From the NCBI GenBank assembly GCA_028727605.1, contig JAQYOA010000048.1, forward strand, positions 1-58,914: a DNA stretch of 58,914 nt. Reading direction: 5' to 3'. Under the pieces are notes generated by a model. It made no database searches and was not told where the DNA came from. It worked only from the letters and a program-made list of their open reading frames with translations. How positions within the stretch are numbered: the stretch's first letter is position 1; each line of letters starts with the position of its first letter. This document shows, piece after piece, positions 7,422 to 17,180 of the stretch. Position numbers and translations under genes: made by a program. Source of the stretch: Lachnospiraceae bacterium. GTDB taxonomy: Bacteria > Bacillota > Clostridia > Lachnospirales > Lachnospiraceae.

Positions 7422-9248
7422 CTATTCTACCGTAACGGATTTTGCCAGATTTCTCGGTTTATCCACGTCAAGACCTCTGCCGATGGATACATAGTACCCA
7501 AAAAGCTGCAGCGGAACAATTGCCAGAGAATTCGTAAAGTACGGATTTGTCTCAGGCAGATAAATCACATAATCCGCAACCTTCTCCACTTCTGTATTTC
7601 CTACGGTTGTAACCGCCATGACAAAGGCGCCTCTTGTTTTCACTTCCTGAATGTTACTGATCGTCTTTTTATACAGATCCGGCTGTGTCAGGACAGCCAC
7701 CACCAGTCTTCCGTCCTCAATCAGAGAAATCGTTCCATGTTTTAATTCTCCTGCCGCGTAAGCTTCCGAATGGATATAAGAAATCTCTTTCAGCTTTAAG
7801 GATCCTTCCATTGAGATCGCGTAATCAATTCCCCGTCCGATGAAAAAGATATGTTCCGCTGCGAGATACCGGTTTGCAAACCGCTGTACATTCTCCTTAT
7901 GGGAGAGCAGCAGCGAAATCTGTTCCGGAAGCTGCCGGAGATCTTCAATCATGGCAGAAAACTCGGAATCCGCAATTGTTCCCCTTACCTTTGCAAATTT
8001 CAGTGCAAGCAGATAATGCGCAATCAGCTGTGTACTGTAAGCTTTTGTGGTTGCTACCGCAATCTCCGGTCCGGCCCAGGTATACATCACGTTATCTGCT
8101 TCACGCGCAATGGAACTTCCAACCACATTCACAATTCCAAGCGTGCGGATTCCTTGTGCTTTTGCCTCCCGAAGCGCGGCAAGTGTGTCGGCAGTCTCTC
8201 CCGACTGGCTGACAATGATGACCAGGGAATCCGGTTCCAAAATCGGATTCCGATATCGGAATTCGCTGGCAAGATCCACTTCCACCGGTATTCTGGCCAG
8301 GCCCTCAAAAACATATTTTGCCGTCACGCCGGTATGGTACGCAGAGCCGCAGGCAACAATAAAGATCTTCCGCACGGAACGGATTTCTTCATCTGTCATA
8401 CCCAATTCCTCGATGACAATTTCATCCCCAACAAGGCGTGGTGTGAGAGTATCCCGAACTGCTTTTGGCTGTTCATGCATTTCCTTCAGCATGAAATGTT
8501 CATAACCGCCTTTTTCCGCTGCGTTGATATCCCAGTCAATATGCGTAGACTCTTTTTCCAGTTCTTCCTCGTCAATATTGTAAAAGTGAAGTCCGTCACG
8601 GGTCAGCTTCACAATTTCTTCATTTTCAATAAAGTACACATCCCTGGTATAACGCAGAATCGCAGGTACATCTGAGGCAATCAGATTTCCCTCTTTTCCG
8701 GTTCCTACAATCAGCGGACTGTCTTTGCGAACCGCATAAATCTCATCCGGATGATCCCGAAACATGATACCAAGTGCATAGGATCCCTCCATCCGGTGCA
8801 TTACTTTTGTAATGGTATCCAGCGGATCTCCGTTGTAATAGCGATCCAGCATATGAACAATCACTTCGGTATCGGTCTCGGACAAAAACTGATAACCTTT
8901 TGCCTGAAGTTTCTTTTTCAGTTTCATGTAATTCTCGATAATTCCATTGTGTACCACTACAATGGAGCGATCTTTATTAAAATGCGGATGCGCGTTCAGA
9001 TCGGATGGTGAACCGTGGGTAGCCCACCTGGTATGACCAATTCCTGCTGTTCCGGGCAGTGTCGCTCCATCCTGCGTCAGTTCCTCGAGGACTTTCAGCC
9101 GACCCATGGTCTTTTCCATACAGATCTGCTCTCCGTCAAAAACTGCAATTCCCGCGGAGTCATATCCCCGGTATTCCAGCTTCGAGAGACCATCCAGCAG
9201 AATCGGAGCTGCCTCACGATTTCCAATGTATCCAACAATTCCACACAT
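7422..9248 (-). CDS. glmS: Glutamine--fructose-6-phosphate aminotransferase (isomerizing)
   Basis: Makes glucosamine-6-phosphate, the entry point to UDP-GlcNAc for peptidoglycan and surface polymers. It is 608 residues long, the normal size. The N-terminal Cys nucleophile is intact (MCGIVGYIGNREAAP), and the glutaminase motifs GHTRWATHG and HNGIIENY follow. Two SIS domains carry ACGSAYH, VSQSGETADT and the C-terminal DKPRNLAKSVTVE. The RBS AGGAGG is 8 nt before the ATG. There is no glmS ribozyme in the short upstream region. It follows a polysaccharide operon but probably has its own promoter. Confidence 0.97.
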   Translation of the reverse strand: MCGIVGYIGNREAAPILLDGLSKLEYRGYDSAGIAVFDGEQICMEKTMGRLKVLEELTQDGATLPGTAGIGHTRWATHGSPSDLNAHPHFNKDRSIVVVHNGIIENYMKLKKKLQAKGYQFLSETDTEVIVHMLDRYYNGDPLDTITKVMHRMEGSYALGIMFRDHPDEIYAVRKDSPLIVGTGKEGNLIASDVPAILRYTRDVYFIENEEIVKLTRDGLHFYNIDEEELEKESTHIDWDINAAEKGGYEHFMLKEMHEQPKAVRDTLTPRLVGDEIVIEELGMTDEEIRSVRKIFIVACGSAYHTGVTAKYVFEGLARIPVEVDLASEFRYRNPILEPDSLVIIVSQSGETADTLAALREAKAQGIRTLGIVNVVGSSIAREADNVMYTWAGPEIAVATTKAYSTQLIAHYLLALKFAKVRGTIADSEFSAMIEDLRQLPEQISLLLSHKENVQRFANRYLAAEHIFFIGRGIDYAISMEGSLKLKEISYIHSEAYAAGELKHGTISLIEDGRLVVAVLTQPDLYKKTISNIQEVKTRGAFVMAVTTVGNTEVEKVADYVIYLPETNPYFTNSLAIVPLQLFGYYVSIGRGLDVDKPRNLAKSVTVE

Positions 9249-9327
9249 AATTCATTCCTCCTGTAAAAGAAAGACAGCATATCTGCCGCAACAGAATGTG
9301 CCGTCTCTGGTTTTTACTGTCCTTACA

Positions 9328-9357
9328 TTTGTACCACGTTGTCAGTATATTTGTCAA
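9328..9357 (-). promoter_or_regulatory. Probable promoter for glmS
   Basis: A consensus TTGACA on the minus strand, an 18 nt spacer, then TACAAA. It overlaps the last codon of the upstream glycosyltransferase gene. The -10 is only fair. Confidence 0.5.
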
Positions 9358-10319
9358 CCTGCGGTTTTTCTTTTCCTCCTTCTGTCAGACATCGTCAGAC
9401 GGTATTCCCACCATGTTTTGTTTGAAGTACAGAAAAGGATCAGGCGATCCGGAAGGGAGCGATAATGCTTTCCAAGAAGATATCCCAGGTATTTAAACGC
9501 ACTCTGGAAAAACAGCGGAACAAGAAGCCAGGGCCGGTGAATTTTGATCACATGACCGGCAGATAGCTTCACCATCTTCATTCCTTCCCCTTCGGAAGGA
9601 TATTTTTTAAATATCTCCGGGTGCATTGCCTGGGATGCTCCAAGATCGAAATTTCGTTTCAGCTGCGCTATGCAGCCGTAATTATGCGAATGAAATACCT
9701 TCGCATCTGCCGCATATGCGATCGCATAACCGGCCTGTACCAGATGCCCGGCATAAATCATATCTTCATTAAAAGGTGTATGTCTGACGAATCCGCCAAG
9801 TTCTTCGTAAACTCTTCTGTCATAAACAGCACAGACATTGGAACAGAAAAACGTCTTGACCCCCATTTTGGGAAGATCTCCGTAATCCTTGATATCGCTT
9901 TCCGACGGATAATTGAAAGACCTGGTAAAGCGTTCCAGTGTTCTGCAGTCCTCTTTCGGAAGCTGACGCGCATAAGCCGCCTTCACATGGGGCAGCATAA
10001 ATTTTTCAACCAGATGCTCAACCAGAAATTCATCCGCAGGTATCGCATCCTGAGTCATAAACAGAATCAAATCTGCATTGGAGCTTTCCGCCATGGCAGC
10101 CCTTGTTCCGCCGTGATCAAATTCACTGGGGCGGATATGTTCCACACGGATCTTCGGGGACAGCTGCTCCCACTTTGGATTCCAATAAGCCGCCCCCGTG
10201 TTTACAACACAAATCGAACGGATCGGATAACTCTGTTTCAAAAGCCGGGGCAGAAGTTCTTCGAACTCCTGCCCTGGCTTATAGGTCGGTATCATAACGT
10301 CTACAACAAATCTTTTCAT
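9354..10319 (-). CDS. Family 2 glycosyltransferase, rhamnosyltransferase-like
   Basis: A 321-residue GT-A fold enzyme. The nucleotide-binding start is VMIPTYKPG, with HGGTRAA and the acidic metal/acceptor block MTQDAIPAD typical of the rhamnosyltransferase-like GT2 group. There is no membrane-spanning N-terminus, so it should act at the cytoplasmic membrane face on lipid-linked sugar. I prefer the ATG at 10319 (GGGAG upstream) over the GTG at 10337 used in the ORF track. It shares architecture with the GT2 at 23495-24472 (QDALPA). Donor and acceptor cannot be read from sequence. Confidence 0.82.
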   Translation of the reverse strand: MKRFVVDVMIPTYKPGQEFEELLPRLLKQSYPIRSICVVNTGAAYWNPKWEQLSPKIRVEHIRPSEFDHGGTRAAMAESSNADLILFMTQDAIPADEFLVEHLVEKFMLPHVKAAYARQLPKEDCRTLERFTRSFNYPSESDIKDYGDLPKMGVKTFFCSNVCAVYDRRVYEELGGFVRHTPFNEDMIYAGHLVQAGYAIAYAADAKVFHSHNYGCIAQLKRNFDLGASQAMHPEIFKKYPSEGEGMKMVKLSAGHVIKIHRPWLLVPLFFQSAFKYLGYLLGKHYRSLPDRLILFCTSNKTWWEYRLTMSDRRRKRKTAG

Positions 10320-10336
10320 CACTTTCGTATCTCCCA

Positions 10337-11530
10337 CTACTCTTCACCGGAAACCTGTGTCTCCGATTCGGATCCCGGTCCCTGATGAAGTACCGAATCA
10401 ATCTTTTCTTCATCGTATCCGCTCTTATTTGCGATATAATCACTGTATTCCTGTACCGTGGAAGAAACCGTATAGGGAACACCCGGATACAGATATTCAT
10501 GCAGTTCCTTCACGTTCTGTTCCAGCGTGACCGGAATGACTACATCCACTCCAAGCGCATCAATAACATGCTGACCGTAACAAAGCTCAAAGGGATACGC
10601 ATAGGAAGTACCCATGGTGTAAGTAACCGCATTTGTTCCGATGGAAAGAATCTCAGACTTACTAAGGCTTGTGCTGACATTGCTCATAACAGCATCAAGA
10701 ATTTCCGGAATTTTGGCGGGATTTTTCTTGATTTTCTCTACCATCAGATTAATTACAATTCTCTGACGGCTGGTTCTCTTGGCATCATCACCGCCGCCTT
10801 TTCGGATTCTGGCATAGGAAACTGCCTGAGCACCGGTGACATGATGTACTTCCGTATAATCATCGCCCATGGACTCTTCATATGCGATTGCCTCATATTC
10901 CACTCCCTGAGCCACGGACACTTCCTGGTTATAATTATTGGAATGAACACATTCCGCATTGGTCATCTCAAGATCCAAACCGCCAAGTACATCAATGGCA
11001 TCCGCCAGAGCCTTGAAATTTACCGTCACGTAATCTGTGAGCGTCAGGTCCAGATTGGTGTTCAGCATTGTCAGCATCCGTTCCGGACCGCCCTGATTAT
11101 AAGCGGCATTCGCTTTCGAGAAATTATAGTTTGCATTCTTATTCTTTGCGAGATTCATCCACGTATCACGCATGACAGAAACCATGCGGATCTCATCTCT
11201 GTCATGATCTATGCAGCATAAAATAATCGTATCACTGTTCATACTCTCCGCAAGTTCGGAACCTTCCGCCCTTGAATCTACACCTACCAGAGCGATTACC
11301 TGTGTTCCGGACAATGCTTCCAGATTGCTTTTGGTATTCACTTCACTGTTAAATTCAATCTCGGTACTGTCAAGTGTATCCTGATGCATTTTATCCATGG
11401 ATTTATTGATCCAGGCATAAAGAAAAAGCACACCTGCCAGAAGCAGAAGCACGACTACTTCAATTCCAAATATAATCTTTCGTCTTCGCATTCTCCGGTA
11501 TCTTCTGTTTTTTTTCTTATTTTTCGACAT
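10337..11530 (-). CDS. LytR-CpsA-Psr (LCP) family polymer ligase
   Basis: A 397-residue enzyme of the family that moves undecaprenyl-linked glycopolymers onto peptidoglycan. A basic cytoplasmic N-terminus (KKKNRRYRRMRRRK) precedes one membrane segment (about residues 19-40). The extracellular LCP domain shows GVDSR, NSDTIILC, the RDTWMN block, GGLDLEM and the Arg-rich RIRKGGGDD...RQR. It sits directly between an initiating phosphotransferase (19 nt gap) and a glycosyltransferase, as in capsule and wall teichoic acid loci. The likely cargo is the polymer started by its neighbour. Confidence 0.9.
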   Translation of the reverse strand: MSKNKKKNRRYRRMRRRKIIFGIEVVVLLLLAGVLFLYAWINKSMDKMHQDTLDSTEIEFNSEVNTKSNLEALSGTQVIALVGVDSRAEGSELAESMNSDTIILCCIDHDRDEIRMVSVMRDTWMNLAKNKNANYNFSKANAAYNQGGPERMLTMLNTNLDLTLTDYVTVNFKALADAIDVLGGLDLEMTNAECVHSNNYNQEVSVAQGVEYEAIAYEESMGDDYTEVHHVTGAQAVSYARIRKGGGDDAKRTSRQRIVINLMVEKIKKNPAKIPEILDAVMSNVSTSLSKSEILSIGTNAVTYTMGTSYAYPFELCYGQHVIDALGVDVVIPVTLEQNVKELHEYLYPGVPYTVSSTVQEYSDYIANKSGYDEEKIDSVLHQGPGSESETQVSGEE

Positions 11531-11549
11531 GGTCGCTTCCCCTTATCTC

Positions 11550-12959
11550 TCAGTAAGCATTTTTGTTGACAAAACCTTTAAAGAACGTAAGAAACAGGAT
11601 TTTAAAATCCAGTCCCAGCGTCCAGTTTTCAATGTAATACAAATCACAGTCGATACGCTTTCGAATGGAAGTATCTCCCCGGTACCCATTTACCTGCGCC
11701 CATCCGGTCAGACCCGGACGCACCTGATGTTTTACCATATAGCGCGGAATTTCCTCCCGGAATTTTTCCACAAAAAACGGTCTCTCGGGCCTTGGTCCCA
11801 CAAGGCTCATATCGCCTTTTAAGATATTAAAAAGCTGCGGAAGCTCATCAATACTGGTATGCCGCATAAATTTCCCAAAACCGGTGACCCTCGGGTCATC
11901 TTTTACTGTCCAGGCTTTTTTCTCTTTTTCCTCAGACTGTACTTCCATCGAACGGAATTTGTACATTTCGAACGGTTTATTGTGGAGCCCGACTCGCGTC
12001 TGACGGTAAATCAGCGGTCCTGGGGAAGTCAGTTTGATCCCGATCACTGCCAAAAGCATGACCGGAGAAAAGAGAATAATTGCAACAATTGATCCGATAA
12101 TATCCACAATGCGCTTGATCGTCGCATTGAAGGTGTTGGAAAGCGGAACATACCGGATGTTCACTACGGGAAGTCCCTGCAGATCTTCTGTATATGGTTT
12201 TGTCGGAATAATATTATGATAGTCCGGAACAAACTGTGTATGGACGCCGGACTTTTCACACATTGACACGATCTCTTCCAGACGAAAGTACTCGTTCAGT
12301 CCTAACGTAATGGCAATCTCATCCAATCTGTTTTCCGGCAGAATTACCATCAGATTGTTGATTCTCCCAAGGACTTTTACACCACGGTACATAGTTCCGG
12401 CCTCCACATGGTCATCAAGAATTCCCCGAACCACATAGCCCCATTCCGGATTTGCAATAATCCGGTCTATATACTCTTCCGCTGCACGGCTGTATCCCAC
12501 CATCAGAATCTGCTTCTGATTACGGCCTTTCTTCCACATATTGGACAAAATACCACGAATTGCAGCCCGTACGCAGATCTCAAGAACCACATTTGTCACA
12601 AAAAAAATGGAGAGCATGCCACGGGAAAAATGAATCTGATGAACCATATACAGTCCTGCCAGCCAGACCAGAAAGCCAACGGTGTTGGCCTTTACAATAT
12701 TGGCAATTTCAAGACGTCTTCCCTGAATACGCTTGGAAGTATAAAGATTGAATGCATAATACAGAATCAGATAGCATGGTACGATATAGGTTAATGCCAG
12801 CATATAAGTTGCAGGCGGCAATACCCCTCGCGGAAGATGATTGTGGAACACATCCAGCCTGACATAAAAAAACCATGCCAGAATATAGGATACGGCAATC
12901 ACAACGGCGTCAACCAGCACATGCATCCGAGTAAAGTATTTCTGATTTTCATTGATCAA
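11550..12959 (-). CDS. Undecaprenyl-phosphate sugar phosphotransferase (polymer-initiating)
   Basis: A 469-residue member of the bacterial sugar transferase family (WbaP/CpsE type), which transfers sugar-1-phosphate to undecaprenyl phosphate. About four N-terminal membrane segments and a CoA-binding-like region (ILMVGYSRAAEEYI) precede the catalytic domain, which has a membrane hairpin, KFRSM, TSIDELPQLFN, GDMSLVGPRPE and RPGLTGWAQVNGYRGDT. Translation starts at a TTG (TTGATCAAT) preceded by AAGGTG. It heads an operon with the LCP ligase and a GT2. A second initiating enzyme is at 36132-37535, which suggests two polymers. Confidence 0.92.
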   Translation of the reverse strand: MINENQKYFTRMHVLVDAVVIAVSYILAWFFYVRLDVFHNHLPRGVLPPATYMLALTYIVPCYLILYYAFNLYTSKRIQGRRLEIANIVKANTVGFLVWLAGLYMVHQIHFSRGMLSIFFVTNVVLEICVRAAIRGILSNMWKKGRNQKQILMVGYSRAAEEYIDRIIANPEWGYVVRGILDDHVEAGTMYRGVKVLGRINNLMVILPENRLDEIAITLGLNEYFRLEEIVSMCEKSGVHTQFVPDYHNIIPTKPYTEDLQGLPVVNIRYVPLSNTFNATIKRIVDIIGSIVAIILFSPVMLLAVIGIKLTSPGPLIYRQTRVGLHNKPFEMYKFRSMEVQSEEKEKKAWTVKDDPRVTGFGKFMRHTSIDELPQLFNILKGDMSLVGPRPERPFFVEKFREEIPRYMVKHQVRPGLTGWAQVNGYRGDTSIRKRIDCDLYYIENWTLGLDFKILFLTFFKGFVNKNAY

Positions 12960-13020
12960 ATTTTTTCACCTTATCTCATTTCCTTTTGTTGCTTTTAACG
13001 GAATTCTCCGCGTTACACCT

Positions 13021-13049
13021 ACTATACAATAAGTCGTGAAAAAGAGCAA
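13021..13049 (-). promoter_or_regulatory. Promoter for the phosphotransferase-LCP-GT2 operon
   Basis: On the minus strand TTGCTC, 17 nt, TATAGT, about 60 nt before the TTG start codon at 12959. Confidence 0.6.
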
Positions 13050-13100
13050 CCTAATATTTTCTTGCGTTTTTCTTTCATTCTCTGACAAAAATCTTATCTT

Positions 13101-14066
13101 TTACACAAAACGCCGGAAGACATTGAGAAACAATTCCCATTCAATAACCAGATATCTGCCTGTTCTGGAAGGACGGAACCGGATCTTTTTTTCCCTGTTC
13201 TCCGCTTTTTTGCTGATTTCAAGACCATTTTTGATTCCGGCAAGATACTCTTTTCCGAAACCTTTCCTTGAAAAAAATACAAATTTTGCCAGGAATCCCA
13301 GAAACAGAGCAGGAAGATTGAGGATAATCTGCCCGATGGGCATATTTTTGTAAATCAGATAAATATTATTTCGCGAAGAATAGCGGATCTTAAACAAATT
13401 ATATCTGGAGCCGCTGGTACCGCTTCCCACATGATAGACCTTTGCAGAGGGAAGATAATAATTCTCATAGCCAAAAATTCTCGCACGGTATCCGATATCT
13501 GTGTCCTCCAGATATGCAAAATGCTCCTCATCAAAGAGACCGATTTTCTCAAATACCTCTCTTCGGTAGATTGCCGCTCCTGCACAGGCAGCAAATATTT
13601 TCTCCGGTTTCTCATAGAGGTCAACAGATTTTCCTTTTCCTCTTGCGAAAGCCCATCCCAGCAGATTATAGTAATTGCCCGCATCATCAATTTTATCACG
13701 CTCTCTGTAGGAAATCAGCTTTGCACTGCAGGCAAATGCATTTTTTCGCTGACAGATTCCCTGATAAAGTTCTTCGACAAAATCCGGAAATACCTGTGTA
13801 TCATTATTCAGCAGAATCACATAAGGTGCTTTGGAAGAACGGATCCCTTCATTTACCGCTCTGCTGAACCCGTAATTGTCATCCAGTCGGATCTGTCTGA
13901 CTTCCGGATAATGTTCTGCTACAAAGGAACAGCTGTCATCTGTGGATCCGTTATCCACCAGATATACCGCGAAGTCCTGAAACGTTTGTTGTTCCAGCGC
14001 TTCCAGGCAGACTTCCAGATACGCTCTTCCGTTATAATTTGGTATTACAATTGCTACCTGTTCCAT
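13101..14066 (-). CDS. Family 2 glycosyltransferase
   Basis: A 321-residue GT2 of the family containing many rhamnosyl and capsule transferases. IVIPNYNG and LVDNGSTDDS bind the nucleotide, LLNNDTQVF is the DXD-equivalent region, and EDTDIGYRAR gives the catalytic-base block. A hydrophobic C-terminal stretch (IILNLPALFLGFLAKFVFF) may anchor it to the membrane. It overlaps the upstream two-domain GT by 13 nt, so it is coupled to it. It is the last gene of the wecE operon, so it may handle Fuc4N or the sugar after it. Confidence 0.87.
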   Translation of the reverse strand: MEQVAIVIPNYNGRAYLEVCLEALEQQTFQDFAVYLVDNGSTDDSCSFVAEHYPEVRQIRLDDNYGFSRAVNEGIRSSKAPYVILLNNDTQVFPDFVEELYQGICQRKNAFACSAKLISYRERDKIDDAGNYYNLLGWAFARGKGKSVDLYEKPEKIFAACAGAAIYRREVFEKIGLFDEEHFAYLEDTDIGYRARIFGYENYYLPSAKVYHVGSGTSGSRYNLFKIRYSSRNNIYLIYKNMPIGQIILNLPALFLGFLAKFVFFSRKGFGKEYLAGIKNGLEISKKAENREKKIRFRPSRTGRYLVIEWELFLNVFRRFV

Positions 14067-15898
14067 GGTTTTACTCCCTTGCCGTCAGAACGCAGTCCAT
14101 AATTCCACTGGCTAAGCGTCAGATTGGGATTATAGCAGGGATCACCTGATTTCAACAGCGTGATCCACCGGGTCCGCATAAATTCGATTTCTGACTGAAA
14201 ACGCCGTATTTTTGCTTCATCATCTTCCGCACCTCTTGACTTGGATTCGTAATGATACATTTCCACATGCGGGTTATATACAATCTTCCATCCGGCCTGA
14301 CCGACTCTGAGGCAAAGATCCACGTCATTAAATGCCACGGACAATTTTTCCTCAAAACCGCCAACTGCTTCAAAAACCTCACGTTTCATCATCATACATG
14401 CCGCAGTCACCGCACTGACGTTCATCTGCAGAGATGCCTTGTGAAGATAACCGCTTCTTGCACGCGGCATATTGAGAAATGCATGTCCTGCGATTCCTCC
14501 GATTCCAATCACAATTCCTGCATGCTGGATGGTATTGTCCGGATAATACAGTTTTGCTCCCACTGCCCCCACATTCTTTCTCTGGCAGTTTCCCAGCATT
14601 TTTTCCAGAAAATCCGGAGTAATTACCTCAATATCATTATTCAGAAACAAAAGGTATTCTCCTTTTGCTTCTTTCACACCAAAATTATTGATTGCAGAAT
14701 AATTAAATCCCTGATTCGGATATCGGATCACACGGATCTTTTCTTTTTCAAGCTTTCTGTATAATTCAAATGTTTCCGGTTCCGTACTGTTATTCTCAAT
14801 TACAATGATTTCATAGGAAGAATAGGTCGCTTTTGTCCGAATGGAACGAATACACTTTTCCAGCGTTTCATGCTGATCTTTATTCGGAATCAGAATCGAC
14901 ACCAGAGGATTTCCCTCCACCGGATAGGAAACATCATAGAACCCGTAATCTGAACGGAGCACCACGTCTCCCCGTTCTTTGTTTCTCGAAAGATTCCCGA
15001 GAATTGCCTGCCTTCCTGCTTCATAGGCATAGAGTTTGCTTTCCGGATTATCTGCGGTCGAAGCGCTGTGCACGCGCCAGTGATACAGAATCCGCGGGAT
15101 ATGAGCAATTTTTTCCGCCGCTTCGACACATCGGAAAATAAACTCATAATCCTGCGCTCCGTTGAACTTCGGATCGAGATAACCGACGCGCTCCATAAGG
15201 GTGCGCCGCACCACAAAGAAATGGCAAATGTAGTTATTGGAACGAAGCAGATCCAGGTTAAAATCCGGCTTAAAATGAGGCTGAAAATGTTCCGAACCGT
15301 CTGTGGTGACTTTATCCTCATCCGTATAGAACACATCAATATCCGAATCCTTTTCCAGCCGGATTGCGATCTCAAAAAGAGCGTCCGGTGAGAGAAAATC
15401 ATCATGATCCATAAATCCAATATAATCACCCCGGGCTGCTTTTACGGCCTCATTTGTATTTTCGGCGATTCCTCTGTTTTCCTTAATTTCGATGACCCGG
15501 ATTCTCTCATCTTCCCGGCAGTATTCCTCCAGCACCCGTCTCATGATCTCGTCATCGCTGCTGGCATTTCCGATACAGAGTTCCCAGTTATCATAACTCT
15601 GCTGTTTCAGGGATTCGATCATCTCCCGAAGAAACGGTTCCGGCGTGTGATAAGCCGGTACCACAACACTGATCAGCGGACGGTTGGAAAATCTGTGTCG
15701 TCTCTGGCTCTGTAAATCTGCCGGTTTTGCACAATACATCTCATACCAGGGAGCATAAGGAACACTTTCCGGCTCCATCCGCTCCATCAGGCGCACAAAA
15801 AACTCTTTGGGACCATAATGTTTCAGATAGCGCAGTCCTTTTTGTATATTGTATGGTTTCAGTTTCTTAAGAAACCGTATCATTTGATTCCCGGACAC
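14054..15898 (-). CDS. Two-domain family 2 glycosyltransferase
   Basis: A 614-residue protein with two GT2 catalytic domains in tandem. The first (about 75-300) has SVVVPAYHT, GFMDHDDFLSPD and NGAQDYEFIFR. The second (about 330-560) has SILIPNKDQ, LFLNNDIEV and FNDVDLCLRVG. Both keep acidic metal-binding motifs, so two different linkages, or a repeating unit, are possible. An amphipathic basic N-terminus (FLKKLKPYNIQKGLRYLKHYG) could bind membrane. The start is GTG at 15898 with AAGGAG 12 nt upstream. It lies 24 nt downstream of wecE. Confidence 0.88.
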   Translation of the reverse strand: MSGNQMIRFLKKLKPYNIQKGLRYLKHYGPKEFFVRLMERMEPESVPYAPWYEMYCAKPADLQSQRRHRFSNRPLISVVVPAYHTPEPFLREMIESLKQQSYDNWELCIGNASSDDEIMRRVLEEYCREDERIRVIEIKENRGIAENTNEAVKAARGDYIGFMDHDDFLSPDALFEIAIRLEKDSDIDVFYTDEDKVTTDGSEHFQPHFKPDFNLDLLRSNNYICHFFVVRRTLMERVGYLDPKFNGAQDYEFIFRCVEAAEKIAHIPRILYHWRVHSASTADNPESKLYAYEAGRQAILGNLSRNKERGDVVLRSDYGFYDVSYPVEGNPLVSILIPNKDQHETLEKCIRSIRTKATYSSYEIIVIENNSTEPETFELYRKLEKEKIRVIRYPNQGFNYSAINNFGVKEAKGEYLLFLNNDIEVITPDFLEKMLGNCQRKNVGAVGAKLYYPDNTIQHAGIVIGIGGIAGHAFLNMPRARSGYLHKASLQMNVSAVTAACMMMKREVFEAVGGFEEKLSVAFNDVDLCLRVGQAGWKIVYNPHVEMYHYESKSRGAEDDEAKIRRFQSEIEFMRTRWITLLKSGDPCYNPNLTLSQWNYGLRSDGKGVKPWNR

Positions 15899-15922
15899 TT
15901 TTGTTTAAGGCTCCTTCCCCAC

Positions 15923-17053
15923 TCATTTTTCAAAAAAAGCATGCACCATTTCAATCACGTAATCCACCTCATCCAGAGAAAGATTATAGAACATTGGCAG
16001 ACGCACCAGTCTCTCACTCTCTCTTGTCGTGTAAATGTCCTCACCGCAGAATCTTCCGAAGCGCTTCCCGGCCGGTGCATTGTGCAGCGGAATGTAGTGG
16101 AATACACTCATAATCTGTTTTTCTTTCAGGAAACTGATCAGATGTGTGCGCTCTTCCAGATCGGCTGTCTTGATATAATACATGTGTGCATTGTGAACCG
16201 CATAATCCGGAATCACCGGCCGCTGTATCCTTCCCTCAGTCTCCAGATCCTGCAGCCCTTCATGGTATCTGTTCCAGATCTGCAGCCGTTTTTCATTGAT
16301 TTTATCCATTTCCTGAAGCTGTGCGTAGAGATAGGCCGCATTCAAATCGCTTGGCAGATAGGAAGAACCATAGTCCATCCAGGTATATTTATCCACCTGC
16401 CCGCGGAAGAACTTGCTTCGATTGGTTCCTTTCTCGCGGAGAATTTCCGCTTTTTCCAGAAACTTCTCATCCTGAAACAACAGTGCTCCGCCTTCTCCCA
16501 TCGTATAGTTCTTCGTCTCGTGAAAACTGTAGCAGCCGAAATCTCCGATGGTTCCAAGTGCTTTTCCTTTATAGTAAGCATTGACTCCCTGCGCAGCATC
16601 CTCAATCACTTTCAGATTGTATTTTTTCGCAAGCTGCAGAATCGTATCCATCTCGCAAGCCACTCCGGCATAATGAACCGGAACAATTGCTCTTGTTTTT
16701 TCTGTGATTGCCTGTTCAATCAGCTTCTCATCCATATTCATGGTATCCGGCCGGATATCTACAAAGACAATTCTCGCACCCTGAAGTACGAATGCATTGG
16801 CCGTGGATACAAACGTATAAGCCGGCATAATGACCTCATCCCCCGGCTGTATCCCGGCAAGAAACGCACTCATCTCAAGAGCATGCGTACAGGATGTTGT
16901 CAGCAGCAATCCAGGAGAATCAAATCTCTCTTTCATCCACTGGGTACATTTTCTGGTAAAAGGACCGTCACCGCACAGTTTTCCGCTGGCGATTGCCTCC
17001 TTTAAATATTCCTCTTCTCCTCCGACATGCGGAGCTTTGTTAAACTCGATCAT
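15923..17053 (-). CDS. wecE: dTDP-4-amino-4,6-dideoxygalactose transaminase
   Basis: PLP enzyme of the sugar aminotransferase family (DegT/DnrJ/EryC1), WecE/RffA branch. It converts dTDP-4-keto-6-deoxyglucose plus glutamate to dTDP-4-amino-4,6-dideoxygalactose (Fuc4N). It shows CTHALEMSAFL, IMPAYTFVSTANA, EDAAQGVNAYYKG and the PLP region FHETKNYTMGEGGAL with the Schiff-base Lys. I place the start at 17053 (GGGAGAAATCAC-ATG), which gives 376 residues, the length of E. coli WecE. The ORF track adds 11 codons. It leads an operon with two glycosyltransferases. The substrate is shared with RfbC at 28916, and rmlA/rmlB are not in the window. Confidence 0.88.
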   Translation of the reverse strand: MIEFNKAPHVGGEEEYLKEAIASGKLCGDGPFTRKCTQWMKERFDSPGLLLTTSCTHALEMSAFLAGIQPGDEVIMPAYTFVSTANAFVLQGARIVFVDIRPDTMNMDEKLIEQAITEKTRAIVPVHYAGVACEMDTILQLAKKYNLKVIEDAAQGVNAYYKGKALGTIGDFGCYSFHETKNYTMGEGGALLFQDEKFLEKAEILREKGTNRSKFFRGQVDKYTWMDYGSSYLPSDLNAAYLYAQLQEMDKINEKRLQIWNRYHEGLQDLETEGRIQRPVIPDYAVHNAHMYYIKTADLEERTHLISFLKEKQIMSVFHYIPLHNAPAGKRFGRFCGEDIYTTRESERLVRLPMFYNLSLDEVDYVIEMVHAFFEK

Positions 17054-17110
17054 GTGATTTCTCCCGATTCTCTGGCTTATTGTCAAAATAAGAAATAAGA
17101 CTCTGCGGGC

Positions 17111-17139
17111 ATTATACTCTATTTTCTCTGTTTTTGCAA
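17111..17139 (-). promoter_or_regulatory. Promoter for the wecE operon
   Basis: On the minus strand TTGCAA, 17 nt, TATAAT. It is divergent from the dacA promoter. Confidence 0.7.
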
Positions 17140-17180
17140 ATCCCGACAGGAAATATTAAGAATTTCACAATTTTCCCTTC

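Noticed and set aside
9249-9353. glmS ribozyme upstream of glmS
   Set aside because: Only about 105 nt separate glmS from the upstream gene, and I found none of the ribozyme's conserved core; a promoter fits instead.
15818-17005. 395 aa + strand ORF opposite wecE
   Set aside because: It is a shadow of wecE and the adjacent GT gene. It has no RBS or family motif, and the minus strand carries clear conserved motifs.
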